This document shows positions 34,840 to 44,597 of a DNA stretch of 64,000 bases, in pieces. The stretch's first letter is position 1. Each line of letters starts with the position of its first letter. Position numbers and translations under genes: made by a program. Origin of the DNA: Bacillus sp. FJAT-26390 (GTDB lineage Bacteria > Bacillota > Bacilli > Paenibacillales > Paenibacillaceae); assembly GCF_001682865.1 (NCBI RefSeq), contig NZ_MAQX01000022.1:186001-250000 (forward strand), written 5' to 3'. The notes below the pieces were generated by a model. The model worked only from the letters and a program-made list of their open reading frames with translations, was not told where the DNA came from and ran no database searches.

Positions 34840-34933
34840 AAAGGGGTGTTACATCAAAACTCCTCGATTATTGGCGAAAGCTTAACGCTTCATTAGCATC
34901 CACTTTATTTGATGTATGACAGGAAAGGGTGAA

Positions 34934-36766
34934 ATGGCTTTGACGTACCGGCAAAGATTGTCTTTATTGATTTTAATCGACTCAATTATCGTTCTTACCG
35001 CCATCTTTTTTAGCCGTTTTTTACTTAGCGCTTCGCTTGATGTGGTAACGGCGCCGATCGTGATCAGCTCGATCACGCTCTTATTGAGTCATCATTTTTT
35101 CTCCTTCTATTACAAGCTGTATAAGAAGGCATGGGAGTATGCAAGCGTCGGGGAGCTGCTGATCATATCAAAATCAGTCTCTTTCTCCATTCTTGCAGCA
35201 GCGGTCATTCAGCAGGTCGTGCTGGGCGATGTGTTTATGCGCTTGCTCGCAGTGACTTGGATGATTCATATGCTGCTGATCGGAGGCTCAAGGCTTTGCT
35301 GGCGAATCTTCCGAGGCAGCTACAATAAGCATGCCGGTCTGCGCAAGCGCACATTAATCGTTGGAGCCGGTTCAGCGGGTACGATGCTTGCTCGGCAGCT
35401 GCTTAGCAACAGCGATACGGAGTTAATTCCGATGGCTTTCATAGACGACGATGTCAACAAGCATAATCTCGACATTATGGGATTGCCGGTGCTCGGCGGG
35501 GTTGCAAGCATCGCCCAGGCTGCGCTTGAGCATGACATCAACAATATCGTGATCGCGATTCCATCGCTCAGCAAGAAACAGCTGAATACGATTTTTAGCG
35601 AATGCGCGAAAACGAAAGCAAAGACGCAAATTATACCGATGCTGGAGGATTTGGCTACAGGGAGAATCTCTGTCAGCCAATTTCGTGATGTGCAGGTAGA
35701 GGATTTGTTAGGCCGCGAGCCTGTAGAGCTGGATATCGAGAGCATTTCGGGTTATGTCACCCAAAAGGTCGTGATGGTAACGGGAGCGGGCGGTTCGATT
35801 GGCTCGGAGGTATGCCGGCAGGTTTCCCGTTTTTTACCGGAGAAGCTTATTTTGCTCGGACATGGGGAGAACAGCATCTACTCCATAGAGATGGAGCTCA
35901 AGGAGCTTTACGGTCATACCCAAATCGAATTTATTACCGAAATCGCCGACCTGCAGGATGCGAACAAAATGATGGCAGTCATGCAAGCTCATCGGCCACA
36001 GGTCGTCTATCACGCGGCAGCGCATAAGCATGTGCCGTTGATGGAGCGAAATCCGGAGGAAGCGTTCAAAAACAACGTAATGGGAACCTTAAATGCGGCG
36101 AAAGCGGCAAGCCAGGCGCGCGTTGATACCTTTGTCATGATCTCTACCGATAAAGCGGTCAACCCGACCAGCGTGATGGGCTCGACGAAACGAATTGCGG
36201 AGATGGTCATTCAGCATATGGACCGGTTCAGCACGACGAAGTTTGTGGCGGTTCGCTTCGGCAATGTCCTTGGCAGCAGGGGAAGCGTTATACCGCTGTT
36301 TAAGAAACAAATCGAGAAGGGCGGCCCTGTCACCGTAACGCATCCCGACATGGTTCGTTATTTTATGACGATACCGGAAGCTTCGCGTTTGGTTATTCAG
36401 GCGGGCGCACTCGCTAGAGGCGGCGAAATATTCGTTCTAGACATGGGTGATCCGGTCAAAATAACCGATCTTGCCCAAAACGTCATTCGTATGTCAGGCT
36501 ACACGGTCGAGGAGATTGGCATCCAGTACACGGGCATCAGACCGGGCGAGAAGCTCTTTGAGGAAATGCTCAAGGACAATGAAATGAATGAAAAGCAGGT
36601 TTACCCGAAAATTTACATAGGGAAATCATTCGAGATTTATTTTGAACAGATCGAAGAAATAATCGCCCTCCATGACAGTATGAGCAAAGCGGAATTGCGG
36701 ATCAGGTTGCTTGATCTTGCGAACAACATCGTGGAGCTTCCCGAATTTGCATCCGTTACAGGTTAA
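34934..36766 (+). CDS. epsC: NDP-sugar 4,6-dehydratase, EpsC-like (CapD family)
   Basis: A 610-residue membrane enzyme: about four N-terminal helices, a first Rossmann domain ([19 protein letters not shown], about 137-155), then the catalytic dehydratase domain ([18 protein letters not shown], about 280-297; [17 protein letters not shown]). This is the UDP-GlcNAc 4,6-dehydratase type that begins UDP-bacillosamine synthesis, completed by the EpsN- and EpsM-like proteins here. ATG 34934 has AGGAAAGGGTGA directly upstream; 34916 is an alternative. Confidence 0.88.
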   Translation: MALTYRQRLSLLILIDSIIVLTAIFFSRFLLSASLDVVTAPIVISSITLLLSHHFFSFYYKLYKKAWEYASVGELLIISKSVSFSILAAAVIQQVVLGDVFMRLLAVTWMIHMLLIGGSRLCWRIFRGSYNKHAGLRKRTLIVGAGSAGTMLARQLLSNSDTELIPMAFIDDDVNKHNLDIMGLPVLGGVASIAQAALEHDINNIVIAIPSLSKKQLNTIFSECAKTKAKTQIIPMLEDLATGRISVSQFRDVQVEDLLGREPVELDIESISGYVTQKVVMVTGAGGSIGSEVCRQVSRFLPEKLILLGHGENSIYSIEMELKELYGHTQIEFITEIADLQDANKMMAVMQAHRPQVVYHAAAHKHVPLMERNPEEAFKNNVMGTLNAAKAASQARVDTFVMISTDKAVNPTSVMGSTKRIAEMVIQHMDRFSTTKFVAVRFGNVLGSRGSVIPLFKKQIEKGGPVTVTHPDMVRYFMTIPEASRLVIQAGALARGGEIFVLDMGDPVKITDLAQNVIRMSGYTVEEIGIQYTGIRPGEKLFEEMLKDNEMNEKQVYPKIYIGKSFEIYFEQIEEIIALHDSMSKAELRIRLLDLANNIVELPEFASVTG

Positions 36767-36791
36767 AAAGACGAAGGAGTTGCTAAACGTT

Positions 36792-37673
36792 ATGAAAGTT
36801 AGAAAAGCCATTATTCCAGCAGCGGGACTCGGAACCAGATTTCTGCCCGCAACAAAAGCGATGCCGAAGGAAATGCTGCCGATTGTCGATAAGCCGACAA
36901 TTCAATATATTGTCGAGGAAGCGATCGAGTCGGGTATTGAAGATATTATTATCGTGACAGGCAAAGGCAAACGGGCGATTGAGGATCATTTTGACAATTC
37001 GCTGGAGCTTGAACAAATTTTAGAGGCTAAGCATAAGTACGAATTGTTAAGCGAGGTTCGCAAATCGGCTGATATGGTGGATATTCACTATATTCGCCAA
37101 AAGGAGCCGAAAGGCTTAGGGCATGCCATCTGGTGCGCCCGCAAGTTCATTGGAGACGAACCGTTCGCTGTACTGCTTGGCGATGATATTATCTCCGCGG
37201 AGAAGCCTTGCATCAAGCAGATGATTGAAAAATATGAGCAATATCACACCTCGATAATCGGCGTTCAGCGCGTAGCGGACGAGGCAGTTTCCCGTTACGG
37301 CATCGTTGACGGCACGCTGATGGAGGATTCCTTCCACCGGGTCAGGCATTTGGTAGAGAAGCCTGCAAGAGAAGCGGCGCCGTCCAATATGGCGATTATG
37401 GGACGCTACATTTTAAACCCTGCGATATTTGACATTTTGGGCAATCAAACGCCTGGCGCGGGAGGCGAAATCCAGCTTACCGATGCGATTGCCGCTTTGA
37501 ATTTATCCGAAGCCGTTTATGCTTACGAGTTCGAGGGCAAGCGTTATGACGTGGGCGAGAAGATGGGCTTCATCCAGACGACGATCGAATTTGCGCTTCA
37601 GCGCGAGGATCTGCGATATGAGCTATTAAACTATTTGTCTCAAATGGTTGAAAGAGAAGCCGCTAGAAAATAA
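36792..37673 (+). CDS. galU: UTP-glucose-1-phosphate uridylyltransferase
   Basis: A 293-residue nucleotidyltransferase with the N-terminal signature [26 protein letters not shown] and [25 protein letters not shown] metal motif and [10 protein letters not shown] near the end. It makes UDP-glucose for EPS glycosyltransferases and for GalE at the far end of the locus. AAGGAG precedes ATG 36792. It is not part of the B. subtilis eps operon, so its placement inside the locus is a lineage feature. Confidence 0.93.
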   Translation: MKVRKAIIPAAGLGTRFLPATKAMPKEMLPIVDKPTIQYIVEEAIESGIEDIIIVTGKGKRAIEDHFDNSLELEQILEAKHKYELLSEVRKSADMVDIHYIRQKEPKGLGHAIWCARKFIGDEPFAVLLGDDIISAEKPCIKQMIEKYEQYHTSIIGVQRVADEAVSRYGIVDGTLMEDSFHRVRHLVEKPAREAAPSNMAIMGRYILNPAIFDILGNQTPGAGGEIQLTDAIAALNLSEAVYAYEFEGKRYDVGEKMGFIQTTIEFALQREDLRYELLNYLSQMVEREAARK

Positions 37674-37696
37674 TTCTAGTATAGGATGGTAAACTT

Positions 37697-38860
37697 ATGC
37701 CTAATAAAATATTATTCTGCGCAACGGTTGATTATCATTTCAAGGCCTTTCATCTGCCTATTATGGAATGGTTCAAGCAGCAAGGCTGGGAGGTTCATGT
37801 CGCCGCAAAGGGCGAGCTGGACCTCCCTTTCGTTGATCGGAAGTTTAATTTGTCCATTGAGCGGTCGCCTTTGCGTTTGAACAATATAAAGGCTCATCAA
37901 GAGCTGAAGGCCATCGTCAAGCAGCAGAATTATAATATCATTCACTGCCACACGCCGATGGGCGGCGTGCTTGCGAGGCTTGCGGCGGCGTCGGTTAGAA
38001 AAAACGGCACGAAGGTCATTTATACGGCGCATGGCTTCCATTTTTGCAAAGGGGCGTCGCTCCTTAATTGGATGCTGTATTATCCGATTGAAAAAAGGCT
38101 GTCGCGCTTAACCGACTGCCTAATCACGATAAATGACGAGGATTATGCGCTTGCCGTCACCAAAAAATTTAGAGCGAAGCAAATTGCACAGGTACATGGC
38201 GTTGGGGTAAACACGATGCAATATAAGCCGATGCAAAAAATCGATAAATGGCGGCTCAGGCAGGAGCTGGATTATCGGACCGATGATTTCCTGCTCTTCT
38301 ATGCCGCTGAGTTTAATCGCAACAAAAACCATCAGCTGCTGATCCATGCGCTTGCTTCGATCAAAGAGCAGGTGCCGCATGCAAGGCTGCTCCTTGCGGG
38401 TACGGGACCGCTGCTCGATGCGTGCAAAGAGCTGGCGTATCAGCTTGGAATCAGCTCCATGGTTCATTTTCTAGGCTATCGCAGCGATATTGACCGCCTG
38501 CTGCCGATGTGCGACGTCGCGGTTGCCTCCAGCCTGCGCGAAGGGCTGCCCGTCAATATTATGGAGGCGATGGCTTGCGGGCTGCCGATTGTGGCTGCCG
38601 CGAATAGAGGCCATACGGAGCTTGTTCGCGATGGCGTGAACGGGTATGTGGTCGATCAGAATGACGTGGCTGTATTTGCAAAAAGGTTGAAGCAGCTAAG
38701 CGAGTCGATTGAGCTAAGACAGCTAATGGGCATGCAAAGCATGCATATCGTTCAGAAGTATAGCTTGATACAAGTTAAGAAAGAGCTAAATGACATTTAT
38801 AAACCAATGATGGGCCATCCGCAAGGTGAAATGGAGAGATTGCATTGGGTAGTCCTTTAA
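37697..38860 (+). CDS. epsD: Glycosyltransferase family 4, EpsD-like
   Basis: A 387-residue GT-B glycosyltransferase with the N-terminal domain of EpsD-type enzymes (FHLPIMEWFKQQGWEVHVAAKGE, HCHTPMGGVLARLAA, YTAHGFHFCKGA) and the family-4 donor-site motif around EGLPVNIMEAMACGLPIVA. It transfers a sugar to the undecaprenyl-linked EPS precursor on the cytoplasmic face. The end overlaps the next gene by 16 bases. Confidence 0.85.
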   Translation: MPNKILFCATVDYHFKAFHLPIMEWFKQQGWEVHVAAKGELDLPFVDRKFNLSIERSPLRLNNIKAHQELKAIVKQQNYNIIHCHTPMGGVLARLAAASVRKNGTKVIYTAHGFHFCKGASLLNWMLYYPIEKRLSRLTDCLITINDEDYALAVTKKFRAKQIAQVHGVGVNTMQYKPMQKIDKWRLRQELDYRTDDFLLFYAAEFNRNKNHQLLIHALASIKEQVPHARLLLAGTGPLLDACKELAYQLGISSMVHFLGYRSDIDRLLPMCDVAVASSLREGLPVNIMEAMACGLPIVAAANRGHTELVRDGVNGYVVDQNDVAVFAKRLKQLSESIELRQLMGMQSMHIVQKYSLIQVKKELNDIYKPMMGHPQGEMERLHWVVL

Positions 38861-39990
38861 GAATTTTACATGCTGTAGTAAATATGAATCGCGGCGGTGC
38901 CGAGACACTGCTTATGAATATATACCGCCATATTGATCGCTCCAAAGTACAGTTTGATTTTCTCACCTGCAAGGAAGGCGTGTTTGACGAAGAAATTAGA
39001 TCCCTTGGGGGCAACATTCATCGTATCCCCCATATTACAGAAGTTGGCCATAATGGCTATCTGAAAGCGCTGGATCAATTTTTTCGGAGCAACGCTTCTT
39101 ATAAGGTGGTTCACTCGCACATGGACAAAATGAGCGGTCTTGTGCTGCGGGCAGCTAGAAGGGCTAACATCGACGTTCGAATCGCGCATAGCCATAACAC
39201 AAGAAGCGAAGGCGGCTTCGCCACTCGTATATATAAATGGTACGCAGGTACCTATGTACGCGCTGCTGCAACACATTACGTGGCATGCTCAAATGCGGCA
39301 GCCCGCTGGTTATTCGGCGACAAGGAGAAGTCTGCTCTTATTTTGCAAAACGGGATATCCTGCGAGCAATTTGCGTTTTCGGAAGAGGTACGCACAGAAA
39401 TGCGCAGGGAGCTTGGCATTTCAGAGGAATGTCTTGTTGTAGGGCATGTTGGACGGTTTGCTCAGCAAAAAAATCATGACCAGCTTATCGACATATTCAA
39501 CCAGCTTCAGCAGCGGGAACAAGGCAGCGTCCTGCTGCTCGTTGGTGATGGCCCGCTTAGGGTTACAATCGAACAGAAGGTAAAAGATCTTCGGCTGGAA
39601 CATAAAGTAAAGTTTCTTGGCATAAGAAGCGATATCGATCGACTGCTTCAAGCATTCGATGTATTTGTTTTTCCATCACATCACGAAGGGCTTCCGGTTA
39701 CGTTAATTGAGGCGCAAGGCGCGGGATTGCCCTGTGTCATTTCCAATCATATCTCGGATGAAGTGGACATGGGCATCGGCTTAATCGACTTCTTCTCTCT
39801 TAAACAAGAAGAGGTAGGTGTGAATCAAATCATTGAGGCAGCTAAGAAGAAATCGCGAGTCATTCCTTCCGGCGCATTGGCGCTCAAAGGTTACGATATC
39901 AAGCAAACAGCGCTGCAAGCGACAGCATTATATTTATCCCAATTCGAGGTGACCAATGAGAACGCTAACCGTGTTTACGCCCACGTATAA
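38845..39990 (+). CDS. epsF: Glycosyltransferase, EpsF-like
   Basis: A 381-residue GT-B enzyme beginning at TTG 38845. The opening LRILHAVVNMNRGGAETLLMN, with IYRHIDRSKVQFDFLTCKEG, is typical of EpsF. The donor-binding block EGLPVTLIEAQGAGLPCVIS is present. It overlaps both its upstream and downstream neighbours, so translation is coupled along this stretch. Confidence 0.85.
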   Translation: MGSPLRILHAVVNMNRGGAETLLMNIYRHIDRSKVQFDFLTCKEGVFDEEIRSLGGNIHRIPHITEVGHNGYLKALDQFFRSNASYKVVHSHMDKMSGLVLRAARRANIDVRIAHSHNTRSEGGFATRIYKWYAGTYVRAAATHYVACSNAAARWLFGDKEKSALILQNGISCEQFAFSEEVRTEMRRELGISEECLVVGHVGRFAQQKNHDQLIDIFNQLQQREQGSVLLLVGDGPLRVTIEQKVKDLRLEHKVKFLGIRSDIDRLLQAFDVFVFPSHHEGLPVTLIEAQGAGLPCVISNHISDEVDMGIGLIDFFSLKQEEVGVNQIIEAAKKKSRVIPSGALALKGYDIKQTALQATALYLSQFEVTNENANRVYAHV

Positions 39991-40879
39991 TCGGGCCTAT
40001 TGCTTGCATCAAGTCTATGAGAGCTTGCAGCGCCAGACCTGTAAGGACTTCGAGTGGCTCATTATCGATGATGGCTCAAGCGATGGAACGGAGGAGCTGG
40101 TTGCAGGCTGGATAGCCGAGCAGCTTATGCCGATTAGGTATGTTCTTCAGCAAAATCAAGGCATGCATGGCGCACATAATACCGCGTATGAGCACATAGA
40201 GACTGAACTGAACGTATGCATTGATTCTGATGATTATATGCCTGACGATGCGATTGAGCATATCGTTACCTTTTGGAATCAGAACCGGAGCGATAAGGTA
40301 TGCGGTTTTGTTGGCTTAGACGCTTATACGGATGGAAGTATCGTAGGCTCGGAGCTGCCAGAGGAGCTGGTTAGCTCAACCTTATTCGATTTATACCATA
40401 AGCATGGGGTTACGGGCGATAAGAAGCTCGTTTATCTCACATCTCTGACCAAGCTTTATCCTTATCCGCTTTTTGAAGGAGAAAAATATGTTGGTTTGGA
40501 TTACAAGTATCATCTGCTGAATCAACAGTATGAGCTGTTGCTTCTGAATGAGGTGCTTTGTCATGTTGAATATTTACCGGACGGCTCCTCGCGCAACATG
40601 CTGATGCAATATCGCAAAAATCCGAAAGGTTTCGCCTTCTACCGGCAAGCTCTTATAAACCTTCCTATCGGAAATGGTATTTTCAAATATCGGCAGGCGG
40701 TCCATTACGTGTCGAGCTGCCTGCTATCTAGAAATAAACGATGGCTGCAAGATTTTCCTGCCAAGGCATTGGCTGTATCGGCATTCATTCCAGGGCTGCT
40801 TCTGTATGGTTACATAAAGATGAAGACTAGAAGTACATACGTCCCGAAAGGAACGGCAAATGACTATCCTATGGCTTAA
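39956..40879 (+). CDS. Glycosyltransferase family 2
   Basis: A 307-residue GT-A enzyme: TVFTPTYNRAYCLHQVYESL, WLIIDDGSSDGTEEL and the metal-binding CIDSDDYM motif. The N-terminal half is family 2; the second half (YRKNPKGFAFYRQALINLP) is less conserved. It may fill the EpsE/EpsH position, but the glycine-rich motif of the EpsE flagellar-clutch function cannot be judged. GAGGTG precedes ATG 39956. Confidence 0.83.
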   Translation: MRTLTVFTPTYNRAYCLHQVYESLQRQTCKDFEWLIIDDGSSDGTEELVAGWIAEQLMPIRYVLQQNQGMHGAHNTAYEHIETELNVCIDSDDYMPDDAIEHIVTFWNQNRSDKVCGFVGLDAYTDGSIVGSELPEELVSSTLFDLYHKHGVTGDKKLVYLTSLTKLYPYPLFEGEKYVGLDYKYHLLNQQYELLLLNEVLCHVEYLPDGSSRNMLMQYRKNPKGFAFYRQALINLPIGNGIFKYRQAVHYVSSCLLSRNKRWLQDFPAKALAVSAFIPGLLLYGYIKMKTRSTYVPKGTANDYPMA

Positions 40880-41933
40880 TTTATCTGTCGTTTTTTTGTT
40901 TGGCCTATGTGCTAGATATTTTTCGGTCCCTGCTTCAGTAGGTCATTCAACCTTTCAGCCGAACAAAATATTAGCCGCTGTGGCCGCGATATCACTTATT
41001 CTTGTATCGGGATTGCGGAACAATATTGGAGATACCTTCTTTTACATGCATGGTTACGAGGTAAGCAATTTCGAGTGGAATACGATAACCGAGCAGAAGG
41101 ATATGGGATTTAGTATTTTGCAAATGCTGTTAAAGCAAATAACAGAGGATCCGCAAATTCTACTTATTACTACGGCGCTTGTAACAAATATGCTTATCGC
41201 CATTGTAATGTATAAATATTCTCGAATGTTTGAATTGAGCATGTATGTATATATCACGTCAGGCGCTTTTGTCGTTTCGATGAATGGGCTTAGACAGTTT
41301 TTAGCGGCAGCCATTGTGTTTGCAGCAACAAAAGCCTTGTTTGAAGGGAAATGGAAAGTATACATGGCGGTAGTATTATTCGCGGCAGTTTTTCACCAAA
41401 GCGCGCTTGTGATGCTTCCACTTTATTTCCTGGTTAGGCGAAAGGCTTGGACGGGCACTACATTTGCTTTATTATTTGTCGCTATTTTAATTGTTATGGG
41501 TTTCAATCAGTTCTCTAATTTGTTATTCACGGCTATTCAAGGCACGCAGTACGCCCACTACCAGAATTTCGAAGAGGGCGGAGCGAGTGTTATTCGGGTA
41601 TTCGTTTTTGCAATCCCGCTCATCATCGCGTTTCTTGGCAGGGAAAAACTAAGGGTGTTATTTCCAAAAAGTGATATTTTAGCTAACTTATCTGTAATTG
41701 GTATCGTGCTTATGATTATCTCAACCCAAAATTGGATTTTCGCTAGAATGACAATCTACTTTAACCTTTATCAACTAATATTGATTGGCTGGATCGTTAA
41801 GCTGTTTCGCGAGAAGGATCAAAAATTCATTTACTTTGCTATCTTGATTTTTTATTTGCTTTTCTTCTATTTTGAGAGTGTCATTACTTTGGATATTAGG
41901 TACTCGAGTAAGTATTTAGTTTGGCCATCGTAA
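40860..41933 (+). CDS. epsG: EPS polymerase, EpsG family (Wzy-like)
   Basis: A 357-residue polytopic membrane protein with about ten helices and the EpsG-type motif LVSGLRNNIGDTFFYMHGYE after the second helix, plus SMNGLRQFLAAAIVFAATKAL. Such proteins join repeat units outside the membrane. ATG 40860 overlaps the preceding gene by 20 bases. Fewer charged residues and higher AT than the neighbours, as expected for a membrane polymerase. Confidence 0.85.
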   Translation: MTILWLNLSVVFLFGLCARYFSVPASVGHSTFQPNKILAAVAAISLILVSGLRNNIGDTFFYMHGYEVSNFEWNTITEQKDMGFSILQMLLKQITEDPQILLITTALVTNMLIAIVMYKYSRMFELSMYVYITSGAFVVSMNGLRQFLAAAIVFAATKALFEGKWKVYMAVVLFAAVFHQSALVMLPLYFLVRRKAWTGTTFALLFVAILIVMGFNQFSNLLFTAIQGTQYAHYQNFEEGGASVIRVFVFAIPLIIAFLGREKLRVLFPKSDILANLSVIGIVLMIISTQNWIFARMTIYFNLYQLILIGWIVKLFREKDQKFIYFAILIFYLLFFYFESVITLDIRYSSKYLVWPS

Positions 41934-41946
41934 AGGAGGCAATGAC

Positions 41947-42690
41947 GTGAGCTCAGCGGAACGAATTCCTCGCATCCTGCATTATTGCTGGTTCGGGCGG
42001 GGAGAGAAGCCAAGGAAGATTGAAAAATGCATGCGCAGCTGGCAAAAGCATTTAGGTGATTACGAAGTGATGGAGTGGAATGAGGACAGCTTCGATATTT
42101 CCTCCAATCGCTATGTGAAGGAAGCCTATGAGGCAAAAAAATATGCTTTCGTAAGCGATTATGTTCGTTTATATGCGCTTTATAAGCATGGCGGCATTTA
42201 TTTGGATACGGATGTCGAGGTGATTAAGCCGCTGAACCCATTCCTTCAGCACGAAGCCTTCTCTGGCTTCGAGGATCAGACGTTTCTGCAATCCGGCACG
42301 ATGGGAGCGGCGAAGGGGCATCCGTGGATTAAAGAACTGCTCGATGATTACGGCAGCCGCAGCTTCCGCCTTCCAGACGGCTCGCTTGACATGACGACCA
42401 ATACGGCAGTCATTACCGAAATTTGCAGCCGGCATGATCTTAAGCTGAATGGCGAATATCAAGTGCTGCGCAACGGCGTAACCTTTTATCCGCGCACCTA
42501 TTTCAGCCCTTATGATTATATTAACGGAGGAAATTACATCACGAATGACAGCTACACGATACATCACTTTGCGCAATCCTGGCTTCCCGCTCACGTAAGG
42601 CTCAGAGGAGAAGTGAAAAGAGTTGTAAGCCGAGTTGTCGGTCCCAAAATGATCTCAAAAATGAGACGGATGCTGACATCGAGCGAATAA
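41947..42690 (+). CDS. Glycosyltransferase family 32-like, DxD type
   Basis: A 247-residue enzyme starting at GTG 41947. Motifs: IPRILHYCWFGRGEKP, then FVSDYVRLYALYKHGGIYLDTDVEVIKPL with the DxD metal motif (LDTDVE). Such proteins transfer a sugar in capsule and EPS pathways. Typical family members have this short length. There is no equivalent in the B. subtilis eps operon as far as I recall. Confidence 0.85.
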   Translation: MSSAERIPRILHYCWFGRGEKPRKIEKCMRSWQKHLGDYEVMEWNEDSFDISSNRYVKEAYEAKKYAFVSDYVRLYALYKHGGIYLDTDVEVIKPLNPFLQHEAFSGFEDQTFLQSGTMGAAKGHPWIKELLDDYGSRSFRLPDGSLDMTTNTAVITEICSRHDLKLNGEYQVLRNGVTFYPRTYFSPYDYINGGNYITNDSYTIHHFAQSWLPAHVRLRGEVKRVVSRVVGPKMISKMRRMLTSSE

Positions 42691-42720
42691 GCTTTTAGTT
42701 TGAATTAGGAGTCCATACTG

Positions 42721-43329
42721 ATGATAAAACGGCTGTTTGATCTTATTGTCTCAACTATTCTGCTTGTAGTACTCTCGCCAATTATTGCGGCTACTGCGAT
42801 ATTGGTGCGCTTTAAGCTTGGCTCGCCCATCGTATTTAAGCAGCAGCGGCCAGGGCAGCACGGCGTTCCCTTCTACGTATATAAATTCCGGACGATGACC
42901 TCGGAGAAGGATAGCTTAGGCAATCTGCTGCCGGATCACTTAAGGCTTACGGCCTTTGGGAGCCTAATGCGCAAATTTAGTCTGGATGAGCTTCTTCAGC
43001 TGGTTAACGTAGTCAAAGGAGATCTCAGCCTCATTGGGCCACGTCCGCTGCTTATGGAGTATTTGCCGCTGTACAATGAAGAGCAGGCGAAGCGGCATCT
43101 CGTCAAGCCCGGCATAACGGGCTGGGCACAGATTCACGGCAGAAATGCAGTCTCGTGGGAAGAGCGGTTTGAGCGCGACGTATGGTATGTGGAGAATCAA
43201 AGCTTGGCGCTTGATTTTAAAATACTGCTGCTGACGGTGAAGAAGGTCATACGCTCAGAAGGCGTATCGAATGCCAATCATGTGACGATGCCGACGTTTC
43301 AAGGTACGACAAGCCATAGTGAAGGATAA
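42721..43329 (+). CDS. epsL: Initiating sugar-phosphate transferase, EpsL-like
   Basis: A 202-residue membrane enzyme with one N-terminal helix (LFDLIVSTILLVVLSPIIAATAI), then FKQQRPGQHGVPFYVYKFRTM, SLDELLQLVNVVKGDLSLIGPRPLL and KPGITGWAQIHGRN. These are the hallmarks of polyisoprenyl-phosphate sugar-1-phosphate transferases. The natural donor is probably UDP-N,N'-diacetylbacillosamine, because the EpsC/N/M set lies nearby. A terminator follows before the aminotransferase. Confidence 0.9.
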   Translation: MIKRLFDLIVSTILLVVLSPIIAATAILVRFKLGSPIVFKQQRPGQHGVPFYVYKFRTMTSEKDSLGNLLPDHLRLTAFGSLMRKFSLDELLQLVNVVKGDLSLIGPRPLLMEYLPLYNEEQAKRHLVKPGITGWAQIHGRNAVSWEERFERDVWYVENQSLALDFKILLLTVKKVIRSEGVSNANHVTMPTFQGTTSHSEG

Positions 43330-43330
43330 A

Positions 43331-43376
43331 GCCATTTCTTAAGCAGCGGTTTAGCTTGAGTGAATGGTTTTTTTTA
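43331..43376 (+). terminator. Terminator after the EpsL-like gene
   Basis: GCCATT/AATGGT and TTAAGC/GCTTGAG arms make an interrupted stem followed by eight T residues. EPS transcription must pass it, which makes an antitermination RNA upstream meaningful. Confidence 0.72.
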
Positions 43377-43407
43377 TTCAAAAAAAGAATAAAGGATGTG
43401 TGGCAAA

Positions 43408-44589
43408 GTGTCTGCAAATGAAATGAAAAAAATATATTTATCCCCTCCTCATATGAGCGGGAAGGAGAGAAGTTATATCGATGAGGCGTTTGAATCCAAC
43501 TGGATAGCTCCGCTTGGTCCGAATATAGACGCTTTTGAGAAGCAGCTGGCAGCGTATGCTGGCACTGCGGACGCGGTGGCAGTCAGCTCTGGCACGGCAG
43601 CTATACATCTATCGCTGCAGCTGCTTGGCGTTCACGCGGGTGACACGGTATTTTGCTCAAGCTTTACGTTTGTGGCAAGCGCCAATCCGATCCGTTACTG
43701 CGGGGCAGAGCCGGTCTTCATTGATTCCGAGCCGGAAACGTGGAATATGTCGCCAGAGGCGTTGAAGTCAGCATTTGAGGATGCCAAACGCCAGGGTAAG
43801 CTGCCGAAAGCGGTTATCGTCGTTCATTTGTACGGGCAGGTTTCCAAGATGGACGAAATTATGGAGCTTTGCGAGCAATATGAGGTGCCTGTCATCGAGG
43901 ATGCTGCGGAATCGCTAGGCTCCACATATAAAGGGAAACAAAGCGGCTCCTTTGGCAAATTCGGCATTTATTCCTTTAACGGAAACAAAATCATTACAAC
44001 CTCGGGCGGCGGGATGCTCGTTTCAAATGATGTAGAGCTGCTGCGAAAGGCACGTTTTCTGGCTACGCAAGCGAGGGATGCTGCCGCACATTATCAGCAC
44101 AGCAGCATGGGCTTCAATTATCGGATGAGCAATTTGCTGGCAGGCGTTGGCAGAGCGCAGTTAGAGGTTCTGGATGAGCGGGTGGCAGCAAGAAGAGCGG
44201 TATATGAAAACTATGTGGGGGCGTTCTCGGATCGCAGAGGCATCAGCTTTATGCCCGAGCTAACCGGTACAAACTCCAATCGATGGTTAACGGCGATCAT
44301 CATTGATGAGCAGGAGATAGGATCTACGACAGGGGAGCTGCTGGATGCTTTGACAGCTGCCAATATTGAGGCAAGGCCGCTATGGAAACCGCTTCATTTG
44401 CAGCCGCTCTTTGAAGGCTGCCGATTCTACGCCCATGAAGGCGGCGAGTCCGTATGCGAGCGTTTATTCCAGAGCGGCATTTGTTTGCCGTCCGGTTCGA
44501 ATATGTCGATTATCGATCAAGTAAGAGTCGTTGATTGCATGAATAGCGTATTCGATAGAACGGCTGAGAAGAGCATCCAATCAGCTTAA
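43408..44589 (+). CDS. epsN: PLP aminotransferase EpsN-like (DegT/DnrJ family)
   Basis: A 393-residue sugar aminotransferase. The start IYLSPPHMSGKERSYIDEAFESNWIAPLGP is diagnostic of the EpsN/PglE group; EDAAESLGSTY and the PLP lysine in SFNGNKIITTSGGG are intact. It aminates the 4-keto sugar made by the EpsC-like dehydratase. ATG 43396 lies inside the ribosome site AAAGGATG, so GTG 43408 is likelier. The acetyltransferase partner is on the opposite strand, 8 bases downstream. Confidence 0.9.
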   Translation: MSANEMKKIYLSPPHMSGKERSYIDEAFESNWIAPLGPNIDAFEKQLAAYAGTADAVAVSSGTAAIHLSLQLLGVHAGDTVFCSSFTFVASANPIRYCGAEPVFIDSEPETWNMSPEALKSAFEDAKRQGKLPKAVIVVHLYGQVSKMDEIMELCEQYEVPVIEDAAESLGSTYKGKQSGSFGKFGIYSFNGNKIITTSGGGMLVSNDVELLRKARFLATQARDAAAHYQHSSMGFNYRMSNLLAGVGRAQLEVLDERVAARRAVYENYVGAFSDRRGISFMPELTGTNSNRWLTAIIIDEQEIGSTTGELLDALTAANIEARPLWKPLHLQPLFEGCRFYAHEGGESVCERLFQSGICLPSGSNMSIIDQVRVVDCMNSVFDRTAEKSIQSA

Positions 44590-44597
44590 GCAAAGGG

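Noticed and set aside
36711..36791. Extended N-terminus for galU
   Set aside because: It overlaps the EpsC-like gene and lacks similarity to GalU; AAGGAG supports ATG 36792.
42169..42594. Minus-strand frame of 141 codons within the GT32-like gene
   Set aside because: Shadow frame with no ribosome site; the plus-strand protein has a clear DxD motif.
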